This document shows, in pieces, positions 54,293 to 62,820 of a stretch of DNA of 64,000 nt. Under the pieces are notes generated by a model. It searched no databases, was not told where the DNA came from, and saw only the letters and a program-made list of their open reading frames with translations. A program made the position numbers and the translations under genes. How positions within the stretch are numbered: the stretch's first letter is position 1; every line of letters begins with the position of its first letter. Source of the stretch: Dolichospermum sp. DET69 (GTDB lineage: Bacteria > Cyanobacteriota > Cyanobacteriia > Cyanobacteriales > Nostocaceae); contig CP070233.1 in assembly GCA_017355425.1 (NCBI GenBank), positions 5,277,272-5,341,271 of the forward strand, read 5' to 3'.

Positions 54293-54939
54293 ATGAAAAA
54301 TTACAGATGATTGGACCTAACAAACAACTTCCCGGTGCAAATTTAGAAGATGAGGATCTATCTCACCTAGATTTAAGGAAGATAAATTTAACAGGGGCTA
54401 CCTTGGTGGGAACTAACTTCACTGGTTCTCAACTGGAAGGTGGCCATTTTGAAGGTGCTAATTTCATGGGCGCTAACCTACAAGAAGCTGACTTGCGGGC
54501 TAACCTTATGGGTACAAATTTGATGCAAGCTAACTTGACAAATGCGGACTTACGGGGTAGTAATTTGCGGGGTAGTAACTTGATGGGGGCAATCCTTAAT
54601 GATGCGTCTTTAGCAGGTGCTTTTTTAAGTGGTGCTAATTTAAGGAATGTAAATTTGCAAGGTGTTGATTTACGCGGTGCGGATTTACGCGGTGCAAATT
54701 TAACGGGGGCTAATCTCAAAGGTGCAGATTTAAGTAGTGCAGATTTACAAGGGGCTTTATTAATTGAAGCGAATCTTGAAGAAGCTGATCTACGAGCAGC
54801 AAACTTAGCAGGAGCGAATTTAACAGGAGCGAATTTACTCTGTGCTGAATTAGATGCAGTGAAGTTAAATGGTGCAAATTTAGATGGGGTATGTTTGGTA
54901 GGAACAGTTCTAGAAACTAGTACGATAGGGCATAATTAA
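54289..54939 (+). CDS. Pentapeptide repeat protein
   Basis: A 216-residue protein made almost entirely of A(D/N)LxX repeats (GANLRNVNLQGVDLRGADL), about 35 units, forming a right-handed quadrilateral beta-helix. No signal peptide or other domain is visible, so it is likely cytosolic. The start overlaps the stop of the DICT gene by four bases (ATGA). Many such proteins exist in cyanobacteria and their roles are mostly unknown. Confidence 0.9.
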   Translation: MNEKLQMIGPNKQLPGANLEDEDLSHLDLRKINLTGATLVGTNFTGSQLEGGHFEGANFMGANLQEADLRANLMGTNLMQANLTNADLRGSNLRGSNLMGAILNDASLAGAFLSGANLRNVNLQGVDLRGADLRGANLTGANLKGADLSSADLQGALLIEANLEEADLRAANLAGANLTGANLLCAELDAVKLNGANLDGVCLVGTVLETSTIGHN

Positions 54940-55112
54940 AAATTAAAAATTAAAAAGCAAACGATACAGGCTTTTCAGCTATTTTTAATAGTTGCTTGAC
55001 AAATAAGGTTCTGTACTAATACAATGCGGCATCATTAAATAAGAATAATGTAATTCTCTCTCGCTTTAATTGTTTTAGAGTATCAAATCAAGTAACTTTT
55101 GTGTATGAAAAC

Positions 55113-55149
55113 TTAGATCCCCGACTTCTTGAAGAAGTCGGGGATCTAA
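55113..55149. repeat. Near-perfect 37-bp palindrome upstream of rfbC
   Basis: TTAGATCCCCGACTTCTT and AAGAAGTCGGGGATCTAA are perfect 18-base complements with one base between. RNA from here would form a very stable hairpin. It lies 54 bases before the rfbC start and could act as terminator, attenuator or transposition target. Half of it recurs at 4082-4137. Confidence 0.85.
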
Positions 55150-55202
55150 ACCTTTGCATAATGATATTATTACAAGTGTTCTTTAAAATATTCAACCGCT
55201 TC

Positions 55203-55748
55203 ATGAACATTATCCCCACATCTATTCCTGATATCTTTCTGTTAGAACCCCAAGTATTTCTAGATTCACGGGGCTTTTTTTTGGAATCATACAATCAAAA
55301 AATATTCACAGAAAAACTGGGAATCACAGCCAACTTCATCCAAGATAATCACTCAAAATCTGAATGCAATGTGCTGCGAGGATTACATTATCAAATCATC
55401 CAACCTCAAGGTAAACTAGTCCGCACCATTGTGGGGACAATCTTTGATGTTGCGGTAGATGTGAGAAAAAACTCCCCTACATTTAGACAATGGGTAGGTT
55501 ATGAACTTAGTGCCGAAAACAAACGCCAATTGTGGATACCACCAGGTTTTGCCCATGGCTTTCTCGTACTTTCAGAAATTGCCGAAGTTCTATATAAAGC
55601 TACAGATTATTATGCACCAAAAGGCGATCGCGCAATACTTTGGAATGACCCAGATTTAGCTATAGATTGGCCTTTAAAAACACCCCCAATTTTATCCGCA
55701 AAAGACAGTAACGCTCAAACATTCAAAAATGCCGAAGTTTATGAATAA
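55203..55748 (+). CDS. rfbC: dTDP-4-dehydrorhamnose 3,5-epimerase
   Basis: A 181-residue cupin that epimerises C3 and C5 of dTDP-4-keto-6-deoxyglucose on the way to dTDP-L-rhamnose. The start MNIIPTSIPDIFLLEPQVF is preferred; the frame extends upstream only through the palindrome. The catalytic His-Asp region is QDNHSKSECNVLRGLHYQ, and IPPGFAHGFLVLSE and YKATDYYAP are conserved. The stop overlaps the rfbD start by eight bases. Confidence 0.93.
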   Translation: MNIIPTSIPDIFLLEPQVFLDSRGFFLESYNQKIFTEKLGITANFIQDNHSKSECNVLRGLHYQIIQPQGKLVRTIVGTIFDVAVDVRKNSPTFRQWVGYELSAENKRQLWIPPGFAHGFLVLSEIAEVLYKATDYYAPKGDRAILWNDPDLAIDWPLKTPPILSAKDSNAQTFKNAEVYE

Positions 55749-56628
55749 ATCAATATTACTAATAGGTAGTAATGGACAAGTTGGGACAGAATTACAAAAC
55801 ACCCTTTCCCCCAACTACAAAGTTATTGCCGTTACCCGTCCACAAATAGACCTAACCCAAGCTGATAATTTACGCCAAATTATCAGAGAAAACCAACCAG
55901 AAATCATCATTAACGCTGCTGCTTACACCGCAGTAGACAAAGCCGAAAGCGAACCAGAACTGGCTACAGCCATCAATGCTATGGCTCCCCAAATTATCGC
56001 TGAAGAAAGTCAAAAATTAGGAAGTTTCTTAATTCATCTTTCCACAGATTACGTATTCAATGGCAAGAGTCACTATCCCTATCAAGAAACCGATATTACC
56101 AATCCAGTGAGTGTATACGGGCAGACAAAATTAGCGGGAGAAATAGCAATTCAAAAAGCTTGTTCCCAGTATATGATTCTCCGTACAGCTTGGGTTTATG
56201 GAACTTATGGAAAAAGTAACTTTGTTAAAACCATGTTACGACTTGGTAAAGAAAGACCAGAAGTGAGAGTCGTTGCAGATCAAATTGGTAGTCCAACTTG
56301 GGCAAAAGATATAGCTTTAACAATTACCCAAATTATCCCCCAATTAACTCTAGAACTCACAGGTACTTATCACTATACAAATAGTGGTGTAGCCAGTTGG
56401 TATGACTTTGCCATAGCTATCTTTGAAGAAGCAGAAAAACTCGGTTTTCCCCTAAAAATTAACCAAGTTATCCCTATTACCACCCCCGAATATCCGACAC
56501 CAGCAAAACGTCCTGCTTATTCTATCCTTGCTTGTGAGAAAATATCCAAAGTCTTGGGAACTCATCCTCCCCATTGGCGACAAAGACTAATATTAATGTT
56601 AAAAGAATTACAAGAACAATCTCTATGA
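55741..56628 (+). CDS. rfbD: dTDP-4-dehydrorhamnose reductase
   Basis: A 295-residue short-chain dehydrogenase that makes dTDP-L-rhamnose with NAD(P)H. I use the ATG at 55741 (MNKSILLIGSNGQVGTEL); one at 55729 is possible. The Rossmann loop GSNGQVG, NAAAYTAVDKAE, STDYVFNG and the YGQTKLAGE motif with the catalytic Tyr and Lys are all present. Middle gene of the rfbC-rfbD-rfbA set, with overlapping ends. Confidence 0.93.
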   Translation: MNKSILLIGSNGQVGTELQNTLSPNYKVIAVTRPQIDLTQADNLRQIIRENQPEIIINAAAYTAVDKAESEPELATAINAMAPQIIAEESQKLGSFLIHLSTDYVFNGKSHYPYQETDITNPVSVYGQTKLAGEIAIQKACSQYMILRTAWVYGTYGKSNFVKTMLRLGKERPEVRVVADQIGSPTWAKDIALTITQIIPQLTLELTGTYHYTNSGVASWYDFAIAIFEEAEKLGFPLKINQVIPITTPEYPTPAKRPAYSILACEKISKVLGTHPPHWRQRLILMLKELQEQSL

Positions 56629-57701
56629 AAGCCTTAATTTTATCCGGTGGAAAAGGGACAAGATTACGCCCATTAACATATACTGGCGCAAAACAACTTG
56701 TCCCAGTTGCCAATAAACCTATTTTATGGTACGGCATTGAAGAAATGGCTGCTGCGGGGATTACTGATATTGGGATTATTATCAGCCCAGAAACAGGGGA
56801 AGAAGTCAAGAATAAAACTGGAAATGGCGAAAAGTTCGGTGTTAACATCACCTATATTTTACAAGAAAAACCAGCAGGATTAGCCCAAGCTGTTCAAGTT
56901 GCCCGTCCTTTTTTAAAAGATTCCCCATTTGTGATGTATTTGGGAGATAACCTCATTCAAAAAGGGGATTTAATTTCATTTTTAGCTAAATTTACCCAAC
57001 AAGAACCAGATGCTTTAATTCTGTTGCATGAAGTCACAAATCCCAGTGCTTTTGGGGTGGCAAAGGTAGATGAAAAAGGCAGAGTATTACAGTTAATTGA
57101 AAAACCCAAAATTCCCCCTTCAAATTTAGCCTTGGTAGGGGTTTACTTCTTTTCACCAGTTATCCATGATGCAATTTCTCTGATTAAACCTTCAGCTAGA
57201 GGAGAATTAGAAATTACTGATGCTATTCAATGTTTAATAGCTCAAGAAAAGGAAGTTTTAGCTTGTAATCTTGACGGTTGGTGGTTAGATACAGGTAAGA
57301 AAGATGATTTATTAGAAGCTAACCGATTAATTCTAGATACCTATTTAAAAACATCAATTTTAAGCGATATTGATCCCAAAACCCAGATTACAGGAAGAGT
57401 ACAAATTGGGGCTAAATCTCAAATTATCAACTGTACAATTCGTGGACCTGTGGTAATTGGTGATAATTGTTATTTAGAAAATTGTTTTATCGGTCCTTAT
57501 AGTAGTATCGCCGACAATTCAACACTCATAGAAACAGATTTAGAACACAGTGTGGTTTTAGAAGGTGCTAAAATCACTGGAATTCAGCAACGGATTATTG
57601 ATAGCCTAATCGGACAACGCGCCCAATTAACTATTGCCCCCCGTCGCCCTAAAGCATTACGTTTTTTAATTGGTGATGATTCTCAAATTGAATTAACTTG
57701 A
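56625..57701 (+). CDS. rfbA: Glucose-1-phosphate thymidylyltransferase, long form
   Basis: A 358-residue enzyme joining dTTP and glucose-1-phosphate. The start MKALILSGGKGTRLRPLTYT overlaps the rfbD stop (ATGA). The nucleotide loop GGKGTRLRP, MYLGDNLIQKG and WWLDTGKKDDLLEANR are clear. The C-terminal 110 residues form left-handed beta-helix hexapeptide repeats (IGAKSQIINCTIRGPVVIGD), as in the long-chain RmlA relatives. rfbB, needed to complete the pathway, is not in this window. Confidence 0.9.
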   Translation: MKALILSGGKGTRLRPLTYTGAKQLVPVANKPILWYGIEEMAAAGITDIGIIISPETGEEVKNKTGNGEKFGVNITYILQEKPAGLAQAVQVARPFLKDSPFVMYLGDNLIQKGDLISFLAKFTQQEPDALILLHEVTNPSAFGVAKVDEKGRVLQLIEKPKIPPSNLALVGVYFFSPVIHDAISLIKPSARGELEITDAIQCLIAQEKEVLACNLDGWWLDTGKKDDLLEANRLILDTYLKTSILSDIDPKTQITGRVQIGAKSQIINCTIRGPVVIGDNCYLENCFIGPYSSIADNSTLIETDLEHSVVLEGAKITGIQQRIIDSLIGQRAQLTIAPRRPKALRFLIGDDSQIELT

Positions 57702-57780
57702 ATGGGTAATGGGTAATGGGTAATGGGTAATGGGTAATGGGTAGTAATCACCTATTACCAATCACCTATTACCTATTACC
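57702..57780. repeat. GGGTAAT heptamers with inverted flank
   Basis: Five GGGTAAT units after the rfbA stop are followed by ATTACCAATCACCTATTACC, which is roughly their reverse complement. The piece lies between the ends of rfbA and pyruvate kinase and may form a hairpin ending both transcripts. Confidence 0.7.
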
Positions 57781-57784
57781 AAAT

Positions 57785-59554
57785 TTAAGTTCCCACCGCA
57801 CCGGAGTAAATTAAACCCCGCTGCATATCCAGAGTTAAAATTGCACCATCTTTAATTACCTGTGTTGCTTCCTTCACACCCACAATCACCGGTACACCAA
57901 GACGTAAACCAATAACTGCGGCATGACTTGTGAGACTTTCCTCTTCAGTAATAATCCCCCCGGCTTTGCGAATGGCTTCTACAAAATCAACACCAGTGCG
58001 GGATGCTACCAAAATATCTCCAGGGGTAAAATTACTGGCATCCATAGCATTATGAACTACTCTAGCGCGGCCACTTACTGAACCTTGACCTAGACCAATT
58101 CCCTGACCGAGGATAGCAGTAACTATTTCCACCTTAATCAAGTCTGTTGAGCCAGAAACACCCTGAAGTGTCCCCGCAGTCATCACAACTAAATCACCTT
58201 CAGTTAAAAGGTTTTTTTCCTGGGCTACATTGATAGCTGCTTGGAATGTTTGACCAGTAGAAGGTAATTCCAGCACCAACAGCGGTTTGACACCCCATAC
58301 CATCTGTAACTGTCGCGCCACGTTGACATGAGGTGTGATAGCTAAAATTGGCGTTTTAGGACGGAACTTAGAAACGTTGCGGGCTGTAGCCCCGGTTTGT
58401 GTCAAAGTCATAATTGCTGCTGCGCCCAAACTTTCAGCAATTTGACTGACGGCTTGGCTAATCGCATTGGGAATTGAACGCCTGTTATCTCTTGATAAAC
58501 GGGAGTTGGTGTTAAGGATTTCTTCCTGTTCAATACGTTCGGCGATTCTGGCCATTGTCGCTACTGCTTCGACCGCGAAACTACCAACAGCGGTTTCATT
58601 GGAAAGCATCACCGCATCTGTCCCGTCTAAAATCGCATTGGCGACATCAGATACTTCTGCACGAGTGGGACGGGGGTTGCTGACCATGCTATCTAGCATT
58701 TGGGTAGCGGTAATGATGGGAATACCCAAACGGTTGGCTGTAGCAATGAGGCGTTTTTGCAACACTGGTACATCTTCCGCTGGTAGTTCCACCCCTAAGT
58801 CACCTCTAGCCACCATTACGCCGTCGCACAAAGACAGAACTGCTTCCATTTGTTCAATGGCTTCGTGCTTTTCGATTTTGGCAATTACAGGGACATTTTT
58901 GCCAGCGCTGGAAATTAGTTCTTTAATTTCGATAATGTCCTGGGGATTACGGACAAAGGACAGGGCTACCCAATCCACACCTTGATCTAAACCGAACATC
59001 AGATCCTCTCGGTCTTTGTCGGTCATGGCTTTGATGGATAAGTAAACTCCTGGGAAGTTAACACCTTTGTTGTTGGAAAGTTTACCAGGAACTGTTACCC
59101 GACAATGTAAATCACCTTTTTCGTGGTTAATCTCCTCGACTACCATTTCGACTTTGCCATCATCAAGGAGGATATTTGAACCAACGGGGACTTCATCTGC
59201 TAAATAATCGTAGGTAACGCAGCTTATTTCCTGAGTTCCTTCTATGGGGCGATTTGTTAAGGTGAAGCGATCGCCTTTTGCTAAAATTATAGAACCAGTT
59301 TCAAACCGCCCCAAGCGAATTTTTGGCCCCTGTAAATCTTGCAGAATTGCTACTGGTCTATTAAGTTCAAAAGCGGTTTGCCGAATTAACCGAATACTAC
59401 GCTGATGGTCGGCATGAGTTCCGTGGGAAAAGTTTAGCCGCAGGGTTGTTGCACCCGCTTCAATAATCGCTTTCAGCATTTCTGGGCTGCTGGTAGCAGG
59501 TCCGACAGTAGCAACAATTTTAGTTCGGCGCTGAGAATCTCTTAATTGCGTCAT
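57785..59554 (-). CDS. pyk: Pyruvate kinase with C-terminal PEP-utiliser domain
   Basis: A 589-residue enzyme converting PEP and ADP to pyruvate and ATP. RTKIVATVGPATSSPEML and RLNFSHGTH start the barrel. The active-site Lys block is PVIAKIEKHEAIEQMEA and MVARGDLGVELPAEDVP follows. GTDAVMLSNETAVG is seen before the allosteric domain. The last 90 residues (GGIITEEESLTSHAAVIGLR) are a PEP-utiliser phosphohistidine-type domain with its TSHA motif, as in many bacterial long forms. Intact. Confidence 0.95.
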   Translation of the reverse strand: MTQLRDSQRRTKIVATVGPATSSPEMLKAIIEAGATTLRLNFSHGTHADHQRSIRLIRQTAFELNRPVAILQDLQGPKIRLGRFETGSIILAKGDRFTLTNRPIEGTQEISCVTYDYLADEVPVGSNILLDDGKVEMVVEEINHEKGDLHCRVTVPGKLSNNKGVNFPGVYLSIKAMTDKDREDLMFGLDQGVDWVALSFVRNPQDIIEIKELISSAGKNVPVIAKIEKHEAIEQMEAVLSLCDGVMVARGDLGVELPAEDVPVLQKRLIATANRLGIPIITATQMLDSMVSNPRPTRAEVSDVANAILDGTDAVMLSNETAVGSFAVEAVATMARIAERIEQEEILNTNSRLSRDNRRSIPNAISQAVSQIAESLGAAAIMTLTQTGATARNVSKFRPKTPILAITPHVNVARQLQMVWGVKPLLVLELPSTGQTFQAAINVAQEKNLLTEGDLVVMTAGTLQGVSGSTDLIKVEIVTAILGQGIGLGQGSVSGRARVVHNAMDASNFTPGDILVASRTGVDFVEAIRKAGGIITEEESLTSHAAVIGLRLGVPVIVGVKEATQVIKDGAILTLDMQRGLIYSGAVGT

Positions 59555-59978
59555 GGGCTGGGTTCAAGATTTTTGGGATCTACCTGGGAATTAATCGTAA
59601 ATGTTTTCTCATCCCATTTGAGATTTGAGATTTTGGATGATGAAAGACTGACTGTAGCAGCAAATCATTTTTCCATTTATCGCCATCATTTTACAAATTG
59701 GGATGAATTAAACGGACTCTCTCTTTTAGTCACTGCTATATCAATGTTATAGGCAGTTAGAGAGGTAATTATGGTATAGATTTGATATCGTACACTAATC
59801 TGATTGGCAAGCTTCCTCAAAGAGAGTTTTTTGCTTAAAGCACTGGTTTAGACAAGAATCATAGCCTCATTTATTGATTCTTCAGCAAGATTGTAAATAA
59901 ATCTTGCTTTACATAACTTTACTCTTAACTAAGATTAATAGTATGATCCGTAAAGATTGATTATTAAAGGAGTTAAGA
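59555..59978. other. Intergenic region between pyk and crtR
   Basis: A 424-base stretch holding the divergent promoters of pyruvate kinase and the carotene hydroxylase. I see no RNA gene, repeat or convincing open reading frame. GGAG at about 59968 is the crtR ribosome site. Confidence 0.5.
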
Positions 59979-60869
59979 ATGCTCACGTCGGAGGCACAGA
60001 AGCCACTGACAATTCCCCCCAAAGAACTTTTATCACCTCCTGGTGATTTTAACCCCACATTACTGATGTTTTTAGTTGTGGTGATGATGTTAGTTTTGTC
60101 TAACTTTGGGTATTGGCTTTGGGAATGGCCGCATTGGTTGTGTTTTAGTGTGAATACTCTAGCATTACATTGTTCAGGAACAGTGATTCATGATGCTTGT
60201 CACCAGTCTGCCCATCGCAATCGAATTGTTAACGCTATCTTGGGGCATTGTAGTGCTTTAATTCTAGTTTTCGCTTTTCCAGTATTTACACGAGTACATT
60301 TACAGCATCATGGTAATGTTAATCACCCAAAAGATGACCCAGATCATTATGTTTCAACTGGTGGTCCACTGTGGTTAATTGCGGTGAGATTTTTGTACCA
60401 TGAAATATTTTTCTTTCAGAGACGGTTATGGCGTAATTATGAACTACTAGAATGGTTTATTAGTCGCTTAATTGTCATTACTATTGTTTATATTTCTGTC
60501 CAATATCATTTTTTGGGCTATATTCTTAACTTTTGGTTTATTCCCGCTTTTATAGTGGGGATAACATTGGGGTTATTTTTCGATTATTTACCCCACCGTC
60601 CCTTTGTAGAACGCAGTCGCTGGAAAAATGCTCGCGTCTATCCTGGTAAAGTTCTGAATATCCTGATTTTGGGGCAAAATTATCATTTAATTCATCATCT
60701 GTGGCCTTCGATTCCTTGGTATAATTACCAGCCGGCTTATTATTTGATGAAGCCGTTATTGGATGAAAAAGGTAGTCCGCAAACTTCTGGGTTATTGCAG
60801 AAGAAGGACTTTTTTGAGTTTGTCTATGATGTTTTCATAGGTATTCATTTTCATCAGCATCATGATTGA
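59979..60869 (+). CDS. crtR: Beta-carotene hydroxylase, CrtR type
   Basis: A 296-residue diiron membrane hydroxylase of the fatty-acid-desaturase superfamily that puts hydroxyl groups on beta-ionone rings to make zeaxanthin and related carotenoids. The three histidine boxes are HDACHQSAH, HLQHHGNVNHP and NYHLIHHLWP. At least four membrane segments are seen. Length and box spacing fit CrtR. The ribosome site AGGAG precedes the ATG. Single gene. Confidence 0.9.
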   Translation: MLTSEAQKPLTIPPKELLSPPGDFNPTLLMFLVVVMMLVLSNFGYWLWEWPHWLCFSVNTLALHCSGTVIHDACHQSAHRNRIVNAILGHCSALILVFAFPVFTRVHLQHHGNVNHPKDDPDHYVSTGGPLWLIAVRFLYHEIFFFQRRLWRNYELLEWFISRLIVITIVYISVQYHFLGYILNFWFIPAFIVGITLGLFFDYLPHRPFVERSRWKNARVYPGKVLNILILGQNYHLIHHLWPSIPWYNYQPAYYLMKPLLDEKGSPQTSGLLQKKDFFEFVYDVFIGIHFHQHHD

Positions 60870-60899
60870 TGTGGTTTTCTACATCTGAAGTTGTAATTT

Positions 60900-60931
60900 G
60901 GGCGGGCAAGATGCCCACCCCACAATATTTA
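60900..60931. repeat. Dispersed hairpin repeat after crtR
   Basis: GGGCGGGCAAGATGCCC followed by ACCCCACAATATTT is identical to the repeat at 29395-29427. It overlaps the stop codon region of the RelE gene on the other strand and may end the crtR transcript. Confidence 0.65.
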
Positions 60932-61300
60932 TTCAATTTGCCTTTTTTTCCAATAATTTGGTCTTCGCTTTCCATGGGCGATGCCTGCGGCGAGCGAAGC
61001 TATCGCAATTACCCAAATAAACTCCTCTAATTCTCCGGAGAAAATGAGGTATGGAAACCCCTGGATGACGTAACGACGTACCCCTAAAATTGTGTGTTGC
61101 GTTCCTAAATTGGGATTTTGTTGTATTTTTTCCAGAGCTTCTTCTACTTGAGATAGTAAATCCAGCCCCAATCCTATCTTTTGATCTTCATAGTAAGCGA
61201 TAGCGCTATCAAACTCCTGATAGCTTCGGTGTGGATAATAATTGGCTTCACGAATACTTCTCTCGCAACTTAGAAAATACTTGATTCGATGATTCACCAA
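60929..61300 (-). CDS. RelE/ParE family toxin with in-frame repeat insertion
   Basis: The toxin-like part is ANYYPHRSYQEFDSAIAYYE, DLLSQVEEALEKIQQNP, RRYVIQGFPYLIFSGE and RRPNYWKKR at the C-terminus, a RelE/ParE fold. Relatives have WVIAIAHGKRRP; here SLAAGIA is inserted after IAIA because of a 29-base repeat (60978-61006). The frame opens at GTG 61300, but that overlaps the antitoxin; the expected start would be near the ATT codon before REANYY. With a doubtful start, an inserted repeat and a broken antitoxin, it may be inactive. Confidence 0.7.
   Translation of the reverse strand: MVNHRIKYFLSCERSIREANYYPHRSYQEFDSAIAYYEDQKIGLGLDLLSQVEEALEKIQQNPNLGTQHTILGVRRYVIQGFPYLIFSGELEEFIWVIAIASLAAGIAHGKRRPNYWKKRQIE
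60978..61006. repeat. 29-bp small dispersed repeat inside the toxin gene
   Basis: GCGATGCCTGCGG...AGCTATCGC is bordered by GCGAT/ATCGC ends. It adds seven codons to the toxin without shifting the frame. A relative lies at 44833-44861. Confidence 0.65.
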
Positions 61301-61489
61301 TAGCTTTTCCGCTCAGGATTTCGTCTAATCTTCCAGTTAATTCTCTATCCCAAGCAACCTCTACATCATCATCTATACTTTCTTCTAGAGCATGAATTAA
61401 AAAGTAGGCAAGTTCTGCCCGATCTTTTATGGAGAGTTGAGAGAGTTCAACTTTGAGTTTTCGGCAACTTTTCTAACTACTTCATCCAT
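61248..61489 (-). pseudogene. Addiction-module antitoxin (RelB-type), one-base frameshift
   Basis: From ATG at 61489 the frame gives MDEVVRKVAENSKLN and soon stops. Shifting by one base after codon 10 yields KLKVELSQLSIKDRAELAYF, continuing through ALEESIDDDVEVAWDREL and GKAIGESSNQVFSKLREKYS to the stop at 61248. This is the addiction-module antitoxin commonly paired with such RelE toxins. A single A seems lost at about 61455. The stop meets the expected toxin start. Confidence 0.7.
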
Positions 61490-61528
61490 AATTTTTCTAC
61501 TTACTAGAATGCTTTTTGATTTATTGTA

Positions 61529-61610
61529 TTAAATATCCGTTCCTAAACTCTGCGCGTAAATCACCTCAATATTGCTACTAAACTCCAATTTATCTAAGGA
61601 TTCTGTAACC
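61529..61610 (-). pseudogene. C-terminal fragment of the protein encoded at 62495-62781
   Basis: The minus strand reads TESLDKLEFSSNIEVIYAQS then LGTDI and TAA. The same peptide, with a stop and frame lesion before it, ends the gene at 62495. It is a partial duplicate which keeps the intact version of the tail. Nothing else is recognised between 61611 and 61776. Confidence 0.55.
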
Positions 61611-61776
61611 AATGATCGCCCGATTTTCTATTTTAGACAAACGCTGTGACTATAATATATAAACTATTAGCTTAGTAATCTACAGTAATTATACGTAATA
61701 GCATGATTTAATCAACCTAAAAACCAGGTCAGAAAACCCAACCAGCATTGTTGGGTTATTTTACTTCAATTCTTGC

Positions 61777-61995
61777 CTATGCTGCTTGACAAACTGTTGC
61801 TTCTGGAAGTGCATCACCCGCAGCTTCATAAGCAATAATAAGAGAGTCTAAGGCTTCTATTCCATTCGTTACTGCTAACTCGTAAGTATCTCCATGAGTG
61901 CGCCATTTTTGTCCGGGAAAATCAGGGAATCCTACTAAAAAGCAATTATCTTCCTCAGTCCACTGGATAATCATTTGGTACTTGAGTTTATTCAT
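61777..61995 (-). CDS. hicB: HicB family antitoxin
   Basis: A 72-residue antitoxin with the partial RNase H-like HicB fold: YQMIIQWTEEDNCFLVGFPD, then GDTYELAVTNGIEALDSLI. It binds HicA and blocks its RNase activity. It overlaps the hicA stop by eight bases. The short form without a separate DNA-binding domain is usual in cyanobacteria. Confidence 0.85.
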   Translation of the reverse strand: MNKLKYQMIIQWTEEDNCFLVGFPDFPGQKWRTHGDTYELAVTNGIEALDSLIIAYEAAGDALPEATVCQAA

Positions 61996-62200
61996 CTTTT
62001 TTCTTATCCACTATTGACTCTATTGCCTGTTTTACTTCTTTTTCTTGATAGCGTTTAGCATCTGCTCCGTCTTTGCCTGAAATCGTTACCTTTCCATAAT
62101 ATAAGTGATGTATCCAGTTCGTATGACTTCCTTTTCCTGGTAGTTCTGTAAAACCAGCCTGGACAAGCATTTGCTTTAGTTCTCTAATGTTTTTAGGCAT
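61988..62200 (-). CDS. hicA: HicA family toxin (mRNA interferase)
   Basis: A 70-residue double-stranded-RNA-binding-fold toxin. KNIRELKQMLVQAGFTEL followed by GKGSHTNWIHHLYYGKVTIS has the family pattern with the active-site histidine in GSHTNW. It leads the hicA-hicB operon. Confidence 0.88.
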   Translation of the reverse strand: MPKNIRELKQMLVQAGFTELPGKGSHTNWIHHLYYGKVTISGKDGADAKRYQEKEVKQAIESIVDKKKDE

Positions 62201-62286
62201 AATTTATAAGATTTAAATATTAAGTTATCAAATAATTTATTAGTAATATTGAGTAAGTCTCAACTAGTTAATAATTTAACATGATT

Positions 62287-62478
62287 TTAGTGAAAGGTCA
62301 AACAAATTACGCAAATTTGTCCTAATTTGTTGATACTTTCTGCATTCTTTCCGATCAAAACCTGTTGACGGCAGAATTCAGTAATGGCTGCTGGTGAATC
62401 TTTTGCAACACACTTTTCTGTTTGAATTTCACAAATATCTTTTAGTATGACACCGCTGGATTCTACTCTTGTAATCAT
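62287..62478 (-). CDS. Hypothetical small ORF
   Basis: A 63-codon frame, MITRVESSGVILKDICEIQT..., with five cysteines. I do not recognise it. It could be real or chance; there is no clear ribosome site. It lies between hicA and a frameshifted hypothetical gene on the same strand. Confidence 0.25.
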   Translation of the reverse strand: MITRVESSGVILKDICEIQTEKCVAKDSPAAITEFCRQQVLIGKNAESINKLGQICVICLTFH

Positions 62479-62494
62479 AGTCAGATTTATTTTA

Positions 62495-62781
62495 TCAAAT
62501 ATCTGTCCCTAAACTCTGAGCATAAATCACTTCAATATTGCTACCAAATTCCAATTTATCTCAGGACTTTGTAAAAACACAAAACCCTGATAATCCGTCA
62601 CATACTTCCATATTTTTGGAAAATAACCTTCACTAGTGACAATGACAAGCGGCTCTTCACCTTTGGTGAGAATATTCAAAAAAGCATCTAACTTCACACA
62701 TACACCAGTCCCCCGATGAGTGAAAATACTCCCACCAATAGCAGCAGGTTGAGCAGCCGCGTCACCACTGTAATAGCTCAT
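62495..62781 (-). pseudogene. Conserved hypothetical protein with frameshifted end
   Basis: The main frame MSYYSGDAAAQPAAIGGSIF, with GTGVCVKLDAFLNIL and EEPLVIVTSEGYFPKIWKY, is conserved in my memory among cyanobacteria. At about 62565 a base is missing from a T-run and the frame ends with INWNLVAILK at 62527. The other frame, after a TGA, continues DKLEFGSNIEVIYAQSLGTD to 62495, the true tail as judged by the fragment at 61529. The protein is shortened or changed only in its last 20 residues, so it may still work. Confidence 0.55.
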
Positions 62782-62820
62782 TTGGCGCTAACTTTTACTT
62801 ATGTTATTGACCTGCTAATT

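Noticed and set aside
59546..59752. Small plus-strand gene upstream of crtR
   Set aside because: It overlaps the start and promoter region of pyk, has no ribosome site and resembles nothing known.
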